Shown here: piece by piece, positions 1-9,528 of the stretch | Layout of the letters: each line of letters opens with the position of its first letter | Position numbering within the stretch: the stretch's first letter is position 1 | Virus record (IMG/VR): IMGVR_UViG_3300035670_001232 | Coordinates: 1 to 23,944 of that record | Source: a virus | DNA length: 23,944 nt | Direction: 5' to 3' (one strand) | Position numbers and translations under genes: made by a program | The notes under the pieces: generated by a model | Told to the model about the DNA's origin: nothing | Seen by the model: only the letters and a program-made list of their open reading frames with translations | Database searches by the model: none

Positions 1-749
1 TCAGCACGCACGGCTGCTGCGTGTTCGTTGAAACGGTGGCCTTCCTCGGCAGCGCACGCAACGAGGCGCCCGGCATTTACTTGGGCGCGAATGCCACGGC
101 CAGCAAGATCAGCACGCAGGACATCGATATTCTGCTGTTGAGCTACACCGAGGCGCAACTGGCCACGGTCAAGCTCGAAGCCCGCAACGACAAGAACCAC
201 CAACACCTTTACGTCCATCTGCCTGACCGCACGGTGGTCTATGACCATGCGGCGTCTCAGGCGATGGAGCGACCTGTTTGGTTCAATCTGACGACCACTC
301 TTGCAGGTTTTGCGCAATATCGGGCGCGAAACTACGTCTGGGCCTATGACAAGTGGCTGGTGGGTGATCCGCAGTCGTCGTCGATTGGCTACTTTACCGA
401 CACCATCGGAACCCACTGGGGCAGCAATGTCCGCTGGGAGTTTGGCACGGCTATCGTCTACAACGAAGGGCGCGGTGCGCTGTTCAAGCAGTTGGAGCTG
501 GTGACGCTCACCGGCCGCGTGGCACTCGGCATTGACCCGGCCATCAGCACCAGTTACAGCCTGGACGGCACATCTTGGAGTCAGGACATGAGCATCCGTG
601 TCGGCACGACCGGAGCCACCCAGAAGCGCCTGTGCTGGTTCCAGCAAGGCCACATGCGCAACTGGCGCATCCAGCGATTCAAAGGCGATACCCAGGCGCA
701 TCTGTCGTTCCTGCGCCTGGAGGCGCAGCTAGACCCGTTGGCGTTCTGA
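1..749 (+). CDS. P22 gp10-like packaged-DNA stabilization protein, 5' partial
   Basis: The reading frame is open from base 3, so the gene starts before the window; the GTG at 21 is probably internal. About 249 C-terminal residues are visible. They include the stretch VHLPDRTVVYDHAASQA and a Trp/Tyr-rich beta-type sequence that resemble the C-terminal half of the P22 gp10 family (Phage_stabilise; P22 gp10 is about 470 residues). In P22, gp10 is a tail accessory protein that plugs the portal after packaging and carries the tail needle. The following ATG lies one base after the TGA. The ejection-protein and tailspike genes downstream fit this role. The family call rests on recalled similarity, not a search. 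Confidence 0.8.
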   Translation, partial: STHGCCVFVETVAFLGSARNEAPGIYLGANATASKISTQDIDILLLSYTEAQLATVKLEARNDKNHQHLYVHLPDRTVVYDHAASQAMERPVWFNLTTTLAGFAQYRARNYVWAYDKWLVGDPQSSSIGYFTDTIGTHWGSNVRWEFGTAIVYNEGRGALFKQLELVTLTGRVALGIDPAISTSYSLDGTSWSQDMSIRVGTTGATQKRLCWFQQGHMRNWRIQRFKGDTQAHLSFLRLEAQLDPLAF

Positions 750-750
750 C

Positions 751-1896
751 ATGGCTACCTACAACCAGCTCAAACTCACGCGAGATCAACTCGCCGCATT
801 TCTGCAAGATCACGAGCAGGTGAGGCAGTTTGAGAAGCTGTTTGCTGCTATCAATGCTGTGCCAACCGATGTTGTGGCTACCTTTAGCGCAGGCATCACG
901 GGCCTGACACCCGCAACACCAACCAGCGCCGATGTTGTGCTGGCTGGAACGCTGAACGTGGCCAACGGTGGTACGGGTGCCACCACTGCGGCAACAGCGC
1001 GCAGCAACCTCGGTGCAGCAGCATCTGGTGCAAATACCGACATCACCAGCCTGAGCGGAATCACCGGCTCCATCAGCACGGTGGACTCGATCCAGTTTGA
1101 CATTGCATCGGCTGTCCTGGTGGACACCGAGGGCGAGTTGGCATGGAACGAAGACGATGGCACGCTTGATGTTGGGTTGTACGGTGGCAGCGTGCTGCAA
1201 GTCGGTCAGGAGACGCTCTACTACGCCAAGAACACCAGCGGGGCTACCATCGCAATCGGCACGCCTGTGATGTTCACCGGCACTGTTGGCGCATCTGGCA
1301 AGCTCACATTCGGATTGGCTGTGGCAGACGGTTCCGTCCCGTCGAACTACATGATGGGTGTAACAGCACAGCCTGTTGCCAACAACGATTTTGGCTACGT
1401 CACCAGTTTTGGATTGGTCCGTGGTTTTGACACCAGCGGCACACCTTACGGTGAAACCTGGGCGGACGGTGATTTGCTCTACTTCGACCCTGCTACGGCT
1501 GGCACCTGGACGAATGTCACACCGTCTGCGCCGAACATCAGCGTTCCGGTGGCTGTCGTTATCAATGCCTCAGGTGGTGGATCTGGCGCTATCTTCGTGC
1601 GCATGGAAATCAGTGAGGCGCTGAACAACCTGCAAGATGTTCACATCAATGGTGGTGGTCCAACGGATGGCCAGTTGCTGCAATACGTCACGGCCAATTC
1701 GCGTTGGGAGAATACCAGCGCCATCACGGCCGATCTGACCAACAACACAGGGCGTCTGATTGACTCCAGCGTTGCACTGACCAACGGTGCAGCCGCAGCC
1801 ACAGGCACCCTTACCAACGCGCCGACAGCCGGTAATCCAACGAAGTGGATACCGATTGACGACAACGGCACCACACGTTACATCCCAGCGTGGTAA
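751..1896 (+). CDS. Fibre-like virion structural protein at the tail-needle position
   Basis: This 381-residue protein starts at the ATG one base after the gp10-like stop. The N-terminus (about 1-35) is a charged helix. Residues near 70-90 carry the NGGTGATTAATARSNLGAA motif common in phage tail fibres. The rest is Gly/Thr/Asn-rich beta-type sequence with no long hydrophobic segment. In P22 this slot, directly after gp10, holds the gp26 tail needle. I do not see the long heptad coiled coil of gp26, so needle function is inferred from position only. It could equally be a short tail fibre or a decoration protein. Confidence 0.7.
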   Translation: MATYNQLKLTRDQLAAFLQDHEQVRQFEKLFAAINAVPTDVVATFSAGITGLTPATPTSADVVLAGTLNVANGGTGATTAATARSNLGAAASGANTDITSLSGITGSISTVDSIQFDIASAVLVDTEGELAWNEDDGTLDVGLYGGSVLQVGQETLYYAKNTSGATIAIGTPVMFTGTVGASGKLTFGLAVADGSVPSNYMMGVTAQPVANNDFGYVTSFGLVRGFDTSGTPYGETWADGDLLYFDPATAGTWTNVTPSAPNISVPVAVVINASGGGSGAIFVRMEISEALNNLQDVHINGGGPTDGQLLQYVTANSRWENTSAITADLTNNTGRLIDSSVALTNGAAAATGTLTNAPTAGNPTKWIPIDDNGTTRYIPAW

Positions 1897-1910
1897 GAAA
1901 GACGACCAAT

Positions 1911-2306
1911 ATGAAGTTCATCGACATACCAGAAGGTTTTGGTGGCCTGCCATCTGAGGAACCATTCATCACGGCGTCTGAGAACCGCAGAAACACGCAG
2001 ACAGTCATCGACGACTGGATGCTCGGCCCTGAGATGCCGACCAACGTGCGCGGAGCCAACAAGCCCTATTGGGTCAAGTTGGGCAAGGCCATGCAGGTCA
2101 ATGAGACTGAGGCTCGTCGTCGTCGGTGCTCAAACTGCGAGTACTACGACAACTCGACCATGACCCAGGCCAAGATGGACAAGATCCCTTGGAATCAGTG
2201 GGACGTTGACGCAGGGTTTCGAGGCTACTGCAACAAGTTCGACTTCATCTGCCACGACTTGCGTTCATGCCAAGCGTGGGAGGAACGAGAGTACGAGGAA
2301 GACTGA
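1911..2306 (+). CDS. Five-cysteine, probably metal-binding phage protein
   Basis: The protein is 131 residues from ATG 1911. A GTG at 1890 in the same frame would add seven residues and overlap the previous gene; ATG 1911 is preferred because it avoids the overlap. Cysteines lie at about 73, 76, 107, 114 and 120 (C-x2-C-x30-C-x6-C-x5-C) within RRCSNCEYYD and GYCNKFDFICHDLRSC. This looks like a zinc or iron-sulfur site. The N-terminal half is unremarkable and the C-terminus is acidic. It lies between structural genes in the late operon, so a virion or assembly role is likely, but I do not recognise a named function. It resembles P22 gp14 in position only. Confidence 0.7.
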   Translation: MKFIDIPEGFGGLPSEEPFITASENRRNTQTVIDDWMLGPEMPTNVRGANKPYWVKLGKAMQVNETEARRRRCSNCEYYDNSTMTQAKMDKIPWNQWDVDAGFRGYCNKFDFICHDLRSCQAWEEREYEED

Positions 2307-2386
2307 CGCATACATCGCTGACAATGCGAGTATCTGGGCGCGAAATCACTTGATCGGCGTAAATCTCGATCCCAAAGGAGTTCATC

Positions 2387-3103
2387 ATGTTGCCATTGGT
2401 TCTTGGAATGATTGGGGGTTCGCTACTCGGCGGCATGATGCAAGCCGATGCAGCCGAATCAGCCGCAGGTCAACAGTCGGCCGCAGCCCAGGCAGGCATT
2501 GATGAACAGCGCCGCCAATTCAACGAGATCCAGCGGCTGCTGCAACCCTACGTCGGTGCGGGCACCACGGCCATTCAAGGCCTCAGCCCCTACGCCCAGG
2601 CAGGCGCACCAGCACTCCAGCAGCAGATGGCGCTGGCTGGCCTTGGTGGTGCGGCTGCACAGCAGGCAGCCATCGACCAGATCGCGCAAAGCCCGCTGCT
2701 GCAAGCTCAGATGCGCCAGGGTGAGGAGGCGCTGATGCAACGCGCCTCGGCAACGGGTGGACTGCGTGGCGGCAACATGCAGGCCGCACTGGCTCAGTTC
2801 CGCCCACAGATGCTCCAGCAGGCCATCAACGACCAGTACAGCCGCCTTGGTGGCTTGACGGCATTGGGTCAGCAGACCACGCAGAACTTGGCCACGATGG
2901 GTCAGGCATCGGCTGCGCGAGTGGGAGCAACGGGCATGGAGTCTGCCGGCAACATCGCTAACCTGCTTGGCCAGCAAGGCGCAGCCCAAGCCGGTGCGAC
3001 GATGGCCGGTGTGGCACCGTTCGCCAATCTGTTCAACATGCCGATGAAGATGCTGGGGTCCGGCCTGTTTGGAAACCCGTTCACACCAAGCGTTCCGCTT
3101 TAA
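2387..3103 (+). CDS. DNA transfer (ejection) protein, P22 gp7-like position
   Basis: The ATG at 2387 has a strong AAAGGAG Shine-Dalgarno seven bases upstream. The 238-residue product opens with a Gly/Leu/Met hydrophobic segment (1-20). It continues as a Gln/Ala-rich helical protein with many AAxxQ repeats and ends in a Gly/Phe/Pro-rich tail. This matches podophage proteins commonly annotated as DNA transfer protein p32. These are virion proteins released with the genome that help DNA cross the envelope. It is the first of three consecutive ejection-type genes, as in the P22 7-20-16 cluster. The composition is low-complexity, so the family call rests on length, composition and synteny. Confidence 0.72.
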   Translation: MLPLVLGMIGGSLLGGMMQADAAESAAGQQSAAAQAGIDEQRRQFNEIQRLLQPYVGAGTTAIQGLSPYAQAGAPALQQQMALAGLGGAAAQQAAIDQIAQSPLLQAQMRQGEEALMQRASATGGLRGGNMQAALAQFRPQMLQQAINDQYSRLGGLTALGQQTTQNLATMGQASAARVGATGMESAGNIANLLGQQGAAQAGATMAGVAPFANLFNMPMKMLGSGLFGNPFTPSVPL

Positions 3104-3114
3104 GGACTGAAATC

Positions 3115-4557
3115 ATGGTCCAGCCCATCCAATACCTACCCGCCAGCGCCACCACCATCGACCCCTTCGGCAGTCTTGTCGAGGGCTTGCGCCTTGGTGC
3201 GAGCCTTGAGGAGATGCAAGCTGCCCGCGCTGATCGTGAACTCAAGATGCAGCAGCAGCAGTTGGCCATGCAGCGCCAGCAGCAGATTGCCGATGAGTAC
3301 AAACGCTTCAACTCGTTGACAGAACGAACTCCCGACGACATTGCTCGTTTGGCTCAGTTCATTCCGGCAGAGCAGACCAAGAACTTGCTGGACATTTACA
3401 AGACGAGAAGCACTGAACAGCAGGACAGACTCAAACTCGAAACAGGGCAACTGCTGTCGTCTCTGACTCGTGACCCCGCTTTTGCGGTTGAAGACCTCAA
3501 GCGTAAAGCAGTGGCATACCGCGACAGTGGAAAGATTGCCGAAGCAGATCAGTTCGACGCTTACGCCAAGGCAGCCGAGATGAACCCGAAGGCGGTCTAC
3601 GCCGATGTTCTTACCCGCAGCGCAGGTGTGTTCGGGAAAGACTGGACGGAATCGATTCTGAAAGCGACCGGTGATTCAACCGGTGGTCAGTACTTGTCTC
3701 GTGACGAGGACAAGATCAAGGCCGGGTTGGTTACAAGTGAAGGCAAGCCCCTTGCTGGCACGTTCTTCGTGCAGTCGGGTAAGAAGCCAGAACTGATCAC
3801 GCAAGAACCACCGAAAGCAGACGTTGGCTACAAGATCCTGACGCCCGCCGAGGCCAGTGCTCGCGGATTGCCGACCCAAGGCTACACATGGCAGGTGAAC
3901 GAGAAGACCGGGCAAATCGCCGATCTCGTCAAACCACCATCGGCGCCAGTTCAGGTCAATCTACCGGGTCAACCCACACCTCCGACCAAACTTCAGGAGG
4001 AGATGGACAAAAAGTTTGCACCCCTTGCTGTCGAATGGATGGGTGGTGAACGCTCGCTGGCCAACTCTCGAATTCGACAACTGACTAAGGTGGTGGAGGT
4101 TCTCGGCAAACGTGGAGACATCAGCGGTCCTGTGCTTGGCATCACACCTGACGTGGTGAAGTCGTTCGTTGCCCCTGCGTCCAGGTCGGTCAGAGCCAAA
4201 GCCGAGCAAGTCATTCAAGAAGGAATGCGAGCGGTGCTGGGTGCGCAATACACGCAGAAGGAAGGCGAGAACTTGTTGGCACGAGCTTACGATCCTGCGG
4301 CACGAGAAGCAGACAATGCTCAACGACTTGGCGCCATTGTTGAGCAAATGAAAGAGACTGCTCGGGACCGAGACGAGATGCTGAAGTACATGCAGGGTCC
4401 GGGTAATGGGTCATTAGTTGGCTACACAGGTAGAACTCCAACAATGAACGACTTCATTCAAGGTGCTGAGGAACGAATGTCTGGCGCAGCACCGGCCAAA
4501 CCTACCGTTTCAAATATCCGTTCGCAAGCGGACGCAATCCTTGGCGGAGGTCGCTAA
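3115..4557 (+). CDS. Putative ejection / internal virion protein, P22 gp20-like position
   Basis: The 480-residue product starts at ATG 3115 with AAGGA eight bases upstream. Residues about 30-65 are a Gln/Met-rich predicted coiled coil. The middle is helical with conserved-looking stretches such as AGVFGKDWTESILKATG, and the C-terminal half contains VLGAQYTQKEGENLLARAYD. I see no enzymatic motif and no clear membrane segment. Its place between the gp7-like and gp16-like genes points to a DNA-ejection protein. The stop TAA directly abuts the next ATG, which suggests coordinated translation. The function is inferred from synteny. Confidence 0.65.
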   Translation: MVQPIQYLPASATTIDPFGSLVEGLRLGASLEEMQAARADRELKMQQQQLAMQRQQQIADEYKRFNSLTERTPDDIARLAQFIPAEQTKNLLDIYKTRSTEQQDRLKLETGQLLSSLTRDPAFAVEDLKRKAVAYRDSGKIAEADQFDAYAKAAEMNPKAVYADVLTRSAGVFGKDWTESILKATGDSTGGQYLSRDEDKIKAGLVTSEGKPLAGTFFVQSGKKPELITQEPPKADVGYKILTPAEASARGLPTQGYTWQVNEKTGQIADLVKPPSAPVQVNLPGQPTPPTKLQEEMDKKFAPLAVEWMGGERSLANSRIRQLTKVVEVLGKRGDISGPVLGITPDVVKSFVAPASRSVRAKAEQVIQEGMRAVLGAQYTQKEGENLLARAYDPAAREADNAQRLGAIVEQMKETARDRDEMLKYMQGPGNGSLVGYTGRTPTMNDFIQGAEERMSGAAPAKPTVSNIRSQADAILGGGR

Positions 4558-7500
4558 ATGGCAACGGCAGACGAATACGCGGCTTGGATTGTTCAAAACG
4601 CCAGCAAGAAAGGTACGCCTGAATTCGACATCGTGGCTCGGGCGTATGAAGAAGCAAAGCAAGAAGAAGCTGATGCACCAGCGGGTCGTCAACTCACCCC
4701 GTCCGTCGAAGTTCGGGTCGTTGACGAGCAGGAACTCGGTCAGATTCCCGTTGACCCGAACCTCCGCGCCCCCGAGGCCATCAATGGTTTGCAGCCGGAG
4801 ACAACGATGGCCGGGATGCTGGGCGCTGTCACCCGTGGTCTGACGCCCATCGGCACAGGTGCTTTACTTGGTGCAAGGCATGGGGGACTGCCCGGCGCAG
4901 CAGCCGGTGGCGCAGCCGCAGCCCTTGCACCCGTTGTCGGTGATCCTCTGGTGCGTCTCATCAATCGGTCGTTTGGCACGTCGCTCACGGAGCCCACACA
5001 ACTCCTTGACAACCTGTTCACCCAGATGGGTGTTGCGGTTCCGAAGAACGATGTCGAGCGGATGACCAAGGATCTGTCAACAGGCATTGGCAGTGGCATC
5101 TCAGTACCAAAAGCCACCGCCAACGTCATCACTGAGTACGCTGCTCGGCAGGCACCTGCCCAGGCGCAGCAACTGACTCGGCTGGCTGAGAACATCGCCA
5201 CCTCGGGTATGGGGCGTGGATTGACCACCACCGAGCGTGTCGGAGGTGGCATTCTTGGTGGCGCGCTGGGTGGCCTGTCCACCTCGCAGGATCTGGGCGA
5301 TGTGGGCGTGGCTGGTCTTGTCGGTGGTGCGGCAGGCCCGGTGGTCAAAGGTGCTCAGACGGTCGTCGGGAGCATGTATGACAACTTGGTCGCTCCCTTC
5401 GTCAGCCCTACGAAGATGGCCGCACGAACCCTGTTCAAGGACATCGGTGGCACGGTGGGGCGGGCAGAAGAAGCCATTGGTGAACTTCGCCAGGGCATGA
5501 CGGTGCCCACCACTCCCGGCTTCCAGCCCACGGTACCCGAGTTGATGGCAGCCGGTGGTAGCCAGAGGCTTGAGTCGATGGCTACGCTGGCCGAGCGTCT
5601 GGCAGGCTCGTCGATGAAGAACGCCGAGACAGTCAGCCGCGCCATGAACGAGCGCATCGGTGCGCTTCAGGCTCAGTTGGCGCGGATCAACCAGCAGATC
5701 GACCGCCAGGGTGCCATGCTCCAGCCGGGTGCGCTGGACGAGTTGACCGGCACCCGTGATGCGATCCTGAAGTCGCTCGATGATGAGCGCACCGTGATGG
5801 AGAACGCGCTCAAGGCGCGTGCGGGTGGGTTGCCAACGGGAACTCAGCAGGTCGGTGAGGAGATTGCTGCGCGTGCTGCGGAGATGGACGAATCGTTCAA
5901 GAAACTCGTCAACAAACCGAACTATCAACAAGCGTTCAAGTTGGCAGGTGACACACAGATTGATGTGGCACCTATCGTCAGCGCAGTTGAAACTGTCATG
6001 GGCCGTCCACTGTCGTCATTTGCCCCAGACACCGCACCCCCGATCATTCGCGCCCTGAATCGAATGATCCCCCGTCCCCAGGCAAATATCCCAGCAGGTT
6101 CTATTTACGTACCCGGACAACCATTGCCGCAAGCGCCGACTGTCACAGCAACGCTTGATGTGCTGGACGACATGCGCAAAGCGGTCAACGCGACCATTGC
6201 CCAGGCGCGTCGAGGTACAGATCAGTTGGCGGGTGTGGAACTCAACAACTTGATGGGGCTTCACAAAGCCATTGACGATGCTGTCAAGGCATCACCTTTG
6301 TCATCACAAGCCAAGACAGCTTATGAAAAGGCGTTGAAGGACTACCGCGAACTGTATGTTCCGAGATTCCGTACCTCGGAAACAGGCAAGATACTCAAGG
6401 ACACGACGTTCAATGAGACGCGCATCATGCCGTCACAAGTCGTTCAGCAGTTCACCAAAGACCTTGATGCGGCCAAGCAGTTCGTGACCACGTTCGCAGG
6501 TGACTCGCGGGCCTACGACTCCCTGCGCAACGGCATCCTGGGTCAGTTTGAGGAAGCCGCCGTCGATTCGCAGACCAAGATGATCGACCCGCGCAAGGCT
6601 GCCGAGTTCATCAAGAAGAACCGGGAAGTCTTTGCAGAGTTCGACAAAGCGGGCATGGGCATTCGCCACTCGCTAGAGCAGTTTGAGCAGGAGGCCACAC
6701 AAGCCGCCGATGTCTTCAAGCAACTGTCGGATCAGGCTGGTCCGTTCCAAGGCAAGACCGCCGATCAGGTGCTTGACTACGCGCTGTCTGACCCATCGCG
6801 CATGAAGTTTGCAATCGACAAGTCTGGCCCGCAGGGGGCGGACACCCTGCGCCGTGTCATCTCGACCCGCCTAAACCAGATGCTCACGCAACAGCCTGGT
6901 GGCGAGGCGTTGACCGAAGGCAAGGTTCTCAAGGTCGTTGGTGAGCTGACCGACAGCACGGGCAACATCAAGCCAGCCTACAAACTGGCGCTGGGTGACA
7001 ACCTTGTCAAAGACTTCGTTGACCGCGCCAAGGGCTTGGCCAGCGTCATCAAGACGAGCAACGACCCGGCGCTGAAGAACCCCAACGCCATCGCTCCCTT
7101 GCTGCGTCAGAGTGACTTCACCCCCGACCAGTTGACCAATCTGCAACTTGTCGTTGACGACTTGCAGCGGATGAAGAAGGTTCAGGCGGCTGCACAAGCC
7201 GGACGCAAGGCTGAAGCGCCCACGGGTAAGCAGTTCGTCCGGGAGCAGGCCGAGGGCTCGGCAGCACGCATCGACAAGATCAACTATCTGGACAAGTTCT
7301 TCACCCTGCTGCGTGCTGTCTACACAGGCGCATCTGAGCGAGTGAACCCCAAGATCGCCGCCAAGCTGACCAACGTCATCTACAACAACCCTGACGAAGC
7401 CATCAAGATGCTTGAGCAGGAGATCGTCCGTCTCAACAAGCAGGCACAGAGTCCTCTCTCCATCTCACGAAAACGAGAGATTCCTCGTGCAGCCGCTGCC

Positions 7501-7593
7501 ATCGCTGGCCAAAACATCCCCGCCGCCGCTGGTGCCATCACCGCATCTTCGATGGAAAATAGTCGCAAGTACCTCCAGGAGCCCCAACCATGA
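4558..7593 (+). CDS. Large ejection / internal virion protein, P22 gp16-like position
   Basis: This is a 1011-residue protein whose ATG immediately follows the previous TAA. The N-terminal motif EYAAWIVQNASKKGTPEFD (about 6-24) is typical of large phage internal virion proteins. Two glycine-zipper-like hydrophobic regions, about 97-128 and 227-264, could insert into membranes. The remainder is mostly long charged helices. No lytic transglycosylase or peptidase motif was found. Size, membrane-active segments and position before the tailspike support a role in forming the trans-envelope DNA conduit. The stop overlaps the tailspike start in an ATGA. The function is inferred, not shown. Confidence 0.68.
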   Translation: MATADEYAAWIVQNASKKGTPEFDIVARAYEEAKQEEADAPAGRQLTPSVEVRVVDEQELGQIPVDPNLRAPEAINGLQPETTMAGMLGAVTRGLTPIGTGALLGARHGGLPGAAAGGAAAALAPVVGDPLVRLINRSFGTSLTEPTQLLDNLFTQMGVAVPKNDVERMTKDLSTGIGSGISVPKATANVITEYAARQAPAQAQQLTRLAENIATSGMGRGLTTTERVGGGILGGALGGLSTSQDLGDVGVAGLVGGAAGPVVKGAQTVVGSMYDNLVAPFVSPTKMAARTLFKDIGGTVGRAEEAIGELRQGMTVPTTPGFQPTVPELMAAGGSQRLESMATLAERLAGSSMKNAETVSRAMNERIGALQAQLARINQQIDRQGAMLQPGALDELTGTRDAILKSLDDERTVMENALKARAGGLPTGTQQVGEEIAARAAEMDESFKKLVNKPNYQQAFKLAGDTQIDVAPIVSAVETVMGRPLSSFAPDTAPPIIRALNRMIPRPQANIPAGSIYVPGQPLPQAPTVTATLDVLDDMRKAVNATIAQARRGTDQLAGVELNNLMGLHKAIDDAVKASPLSSQAKTAYEKALKDYRELYVPRFRTSETGKILKDTTFNETRIMPSQVVQQFTKDLDAAKQFVTTFAGDSRAYDSLRNGILGQFEEAAVDSQTKMIDPRKAAEFIKKNREVFAEFDKAGMGIRHSLEQFEQEATQAADVFKQLSDQAGPFQGKTADQVLDYALSDPSRMKFAIDKSGPQGADTLRRVISTRLNQMLTQQPGGEALTEGKVLKVVGELTDSTGNIKPAYKLALGDNLVKDFVDRAKGLASVIKTSNDPALKNPNAIAPLLRQSDFTPDQLTNLQLVVDDLQRMKKVQAAAQAGRKAEAPTGKQFVREQAEGSAARIDKINYLDKFFTLLRAVYTGASERVNPKIAAKLTNVIYNNPDEAIKMLEQEIVRLNKQAQSPLSISRKREIPRAAAAIAGQNIPAAAGAITASSMENSRKYLQEPQP

Positions 7594-9419
7594 CCGCTCT
7601 CAGCATCCAGCCCACCTACCCCATCTTCACCGATGCGGCCGGTGAGCCTCTGGAAAACGGCTACATCTGGATCGGCACCGCGAACCTTGATCCTCAAGCC
7701 AATCCCATCAATGTCTATTGGGACGCAGCGCTTACTCAGTTGGCAGCGCAGCCCATTCGCACGCTCGGCGGCTACCCGTCCAACAGCGGCACGCCTGCAC
7801 GCCTGTACGTCAACAGCGACTACAGCATTCGAGTTATGAACAAGAACGGCAGCGTGGTTTACAGCGCACCGGCTGCGACGGAGCGGTTGAGTGATGTTGT
7901 TGTCGGTGGTGTCAACGCCAGCGAGGTAGTCTATGACCCCTCCGGCACCGGAGCCGTTGCCACGACTGTGCAGACTAAGCTGCGCGAGACGGTGAGCGTG
8001 AAGGATTTTGGCGCCACGGGCGATGGCGTGACGGATGACACGGCTGCGATTCAGGCGGCCATTGCTTACGCCGCCACTTACGCGACGGCTGTTGGCCAAG
8101 CTGTGTACTTCCCACGCGGGGATTACCTTTACTCCTCGCTGACTATTTCTGCCGGAAACGTGCATCTTGTTGGCGATGGCGATGCCCGGCTTATCAAAAG
8201 CGGGACGACCGGCGATGGCTTGACGATCAAAAGCACTGGAGCCCGCATCTACGGCAATAAGGTCACCGGGCTGGTTTTTGCCAGCGCAAATACTGGAGTT
8301 TCCGGTCGCCTCATCTATTGCGAGAACGTTGGTCAGATCACAATCAAAGACATCGTGATAACTAGTTTCCCGGCTGCTGGATATCGAGGAGTCGAGTTCT
8401 ACAAGGCATCGCAAACTGTCTTTGGAGCAGCTATACAAAACTGCGTAGAACGTGGTTTTTACGCCCGAGACTGTGTGGACGTTACCGCAGTGCCGGGGAG
8501 CCGTTCTGACAGTAATGGCTCGCACGGATGGGAATTTGACACTTGTTCTGGCGTGTATTTCACCGACGTTACGGCGTACTGGAATAACGGCAACGGTTTC
8601 AGACTTGTTGGGACAATAGTTTCGCCAATATTGGCGACCGCAGGCAATTCTTTCCAGTTTCATTCTGGGTGTATTGCCGACTCCAGCGGCAGCGATAACT
8701 GGTTTATCTCCTCACTAATTAAGAGCACCTTGACCGGGTGCTGGGGTAGTACGCAGAAAAACACAACTGCCGATTTAAGCGGGTTTGTTGTCACGGGTTG
8801 CGTCGGGGTTGATCTCAACGGCCTGATCGCAATGACGAACAACGCGATGGGGTTGCACATCACAGGTGGCAGCAACAACATTCAAGTACGCGGCGGGCGG
8901 TTCGATGGCAATGGCAAGCAAGCCGGATCGGCGCGAAGAGAAGGTGTCGTCATTGCCACCAGCACATCAACGATCATGGATGGCGTCATCATGACTGACA
9001 CCCAGGTCGTAAAAACTCAACAGTACGGGTTGCGAGTGCAGGCTATTGCTTTGTTGCTGACTATAAGTAACTGCAACATGGATGGAAACGTAATCTATCC
9101 GTATGCGTTTGACGCAATACCCACTAACTTCAATGAGTCAAACAATTACACAGCGGAGCCTGTGACGGTTGCGTCTGCTGGAACTGTTTTTCTGCCGAAT
9201 TTTGGAAGGGTGTTTGTTATCACGGGCACTACCAACATAAACGCACTTGGAAACCAGTGGCGCGGCCGTCAGGTCACGCTGGTATTCCAGGGGGCTCTGA
9301 CCGTGGGTGACACTGGCTCGCTTGTTTTGGCTGGCAACTTCACCACGACTGCCGACGACACGCTTACGCTAATAAGCGATGGCGTTAATTGGTACGAAGT
9401 ATCTAGGAGCGTGAACTAA
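7590..9419 (+). CDS. Tailspike: P22-type head-binding domain plus pectate-lyase-like beta-helix
   Basis: The 609-residue product starts at ATG 7590 within an ATGA overlap and has AGGAG upstream. Residues about 8-95 match the P22 tailspike head-binding domain in pattern: NGYIWIGTANLDP, then PIRTLGGYP, then a YSIRVMNKNG strand. Residues about 135-180 carry the Pectate_lyase_3 signature VKDFGATGDGVTDDTAAIQ, followed by AVYFPRGDYL. A long right-handed beta-helix-type region follows, with a small C-terminal domain. Tailspikes bind and often cleave surface polysaccharide. The catalytic residues cannot be assigned from sequence alone. The beta-helix part looks poorer in GC than its neighbours, consistent with exchange of the receptor-binding module. 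Confidence 0.85.
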   Translation: MTALSIQPTYPIFTDAAGEPLENGYIWIGTANLDPQANPINVYWDAALTQLAAQPIRTLGGYPSNSGTPARLYVNSDYSIRVMNKNGSVVYSAPAATERLSDVVVGGVNASEVVYDPSGTGAVATTVQTKLRETVSVKDFGATGDGVTDDTAAIQAAIAYAATYATAVGQAVYFPRGDYLYSSLTISAGNVHLVGDGDARLIKSGTTGDGLTIKSTGARIYGNKVTGLVFASANTGVSGRLIYCENVGQITIKDIVITSFPAAGYRGVEFYKASQTVFGAAIQNCVERGFYARDCVDVTAVPGSRSDSNGSHGWEFDTCSGVYFTDVTAYWNNGNGFRLVGTIVSPILATAGNSFQFHSGCIADSSGSDNWFISSLIKSTLTGCWGSTQKNTTADLSGFVVTGCVGVDLNGLIAMTNNAMGLHITGGSNNIQVRGGRFDGNGKQAGSARREGVVIATSTSTIMDGVIMTDTQVVKTQQYGLRVQAIALLLTISNCNMDGNVIYPYAFDAIPTNFNESNNYTAEPVTVASAGTVFLPNFGRVFVITGTTNINALGNQWRGRQVTLVFQGALTVGDTGSLVLAGNFTTTADDTLTLISDGVNWYEVSRSVN

Positions 9420-9420
9420 C

Positions 9421-9528
9421 ATGGAAAACTTGATCTATTGGCAAGGTGTCGCAGTCGGTATTGACTGTGGGTCTTTCATCTCCTGGTTCCCCGGCGCTCC
9501 GAAAGAGGCGCTTGAAGCGTACAAGTGA
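9421..9528 (+). CDS. Small 35-residue peptide between tailspike and lysis genes
   Basis: ATG 9421 follows the tailspike TAA by one base, with AGGAG about eleven bases upstream. The peptide begins MENLIYWQGVAVGID, has one Cys and a moderately hydrophobic centre, and ends EALEAYK. Its TGA overlaps the next GTG start (GTGA), and this tight packing is the main reason to believe it is translated. No family recognised. It could be a weak membrane peptide, or only a leader that couples translation of the next gene. Confidence 0.45.
   Translation: MENLIYWQGVAVGIDCGSFISWFPGAPKEALEAYK

Noticed and set aside
2356-2376. Short inverted repeat GATCG/CGATC before the gp7-like gene
   Set aside because: Only five paired bases around a ten-base loop with no T-run; expected by chance.
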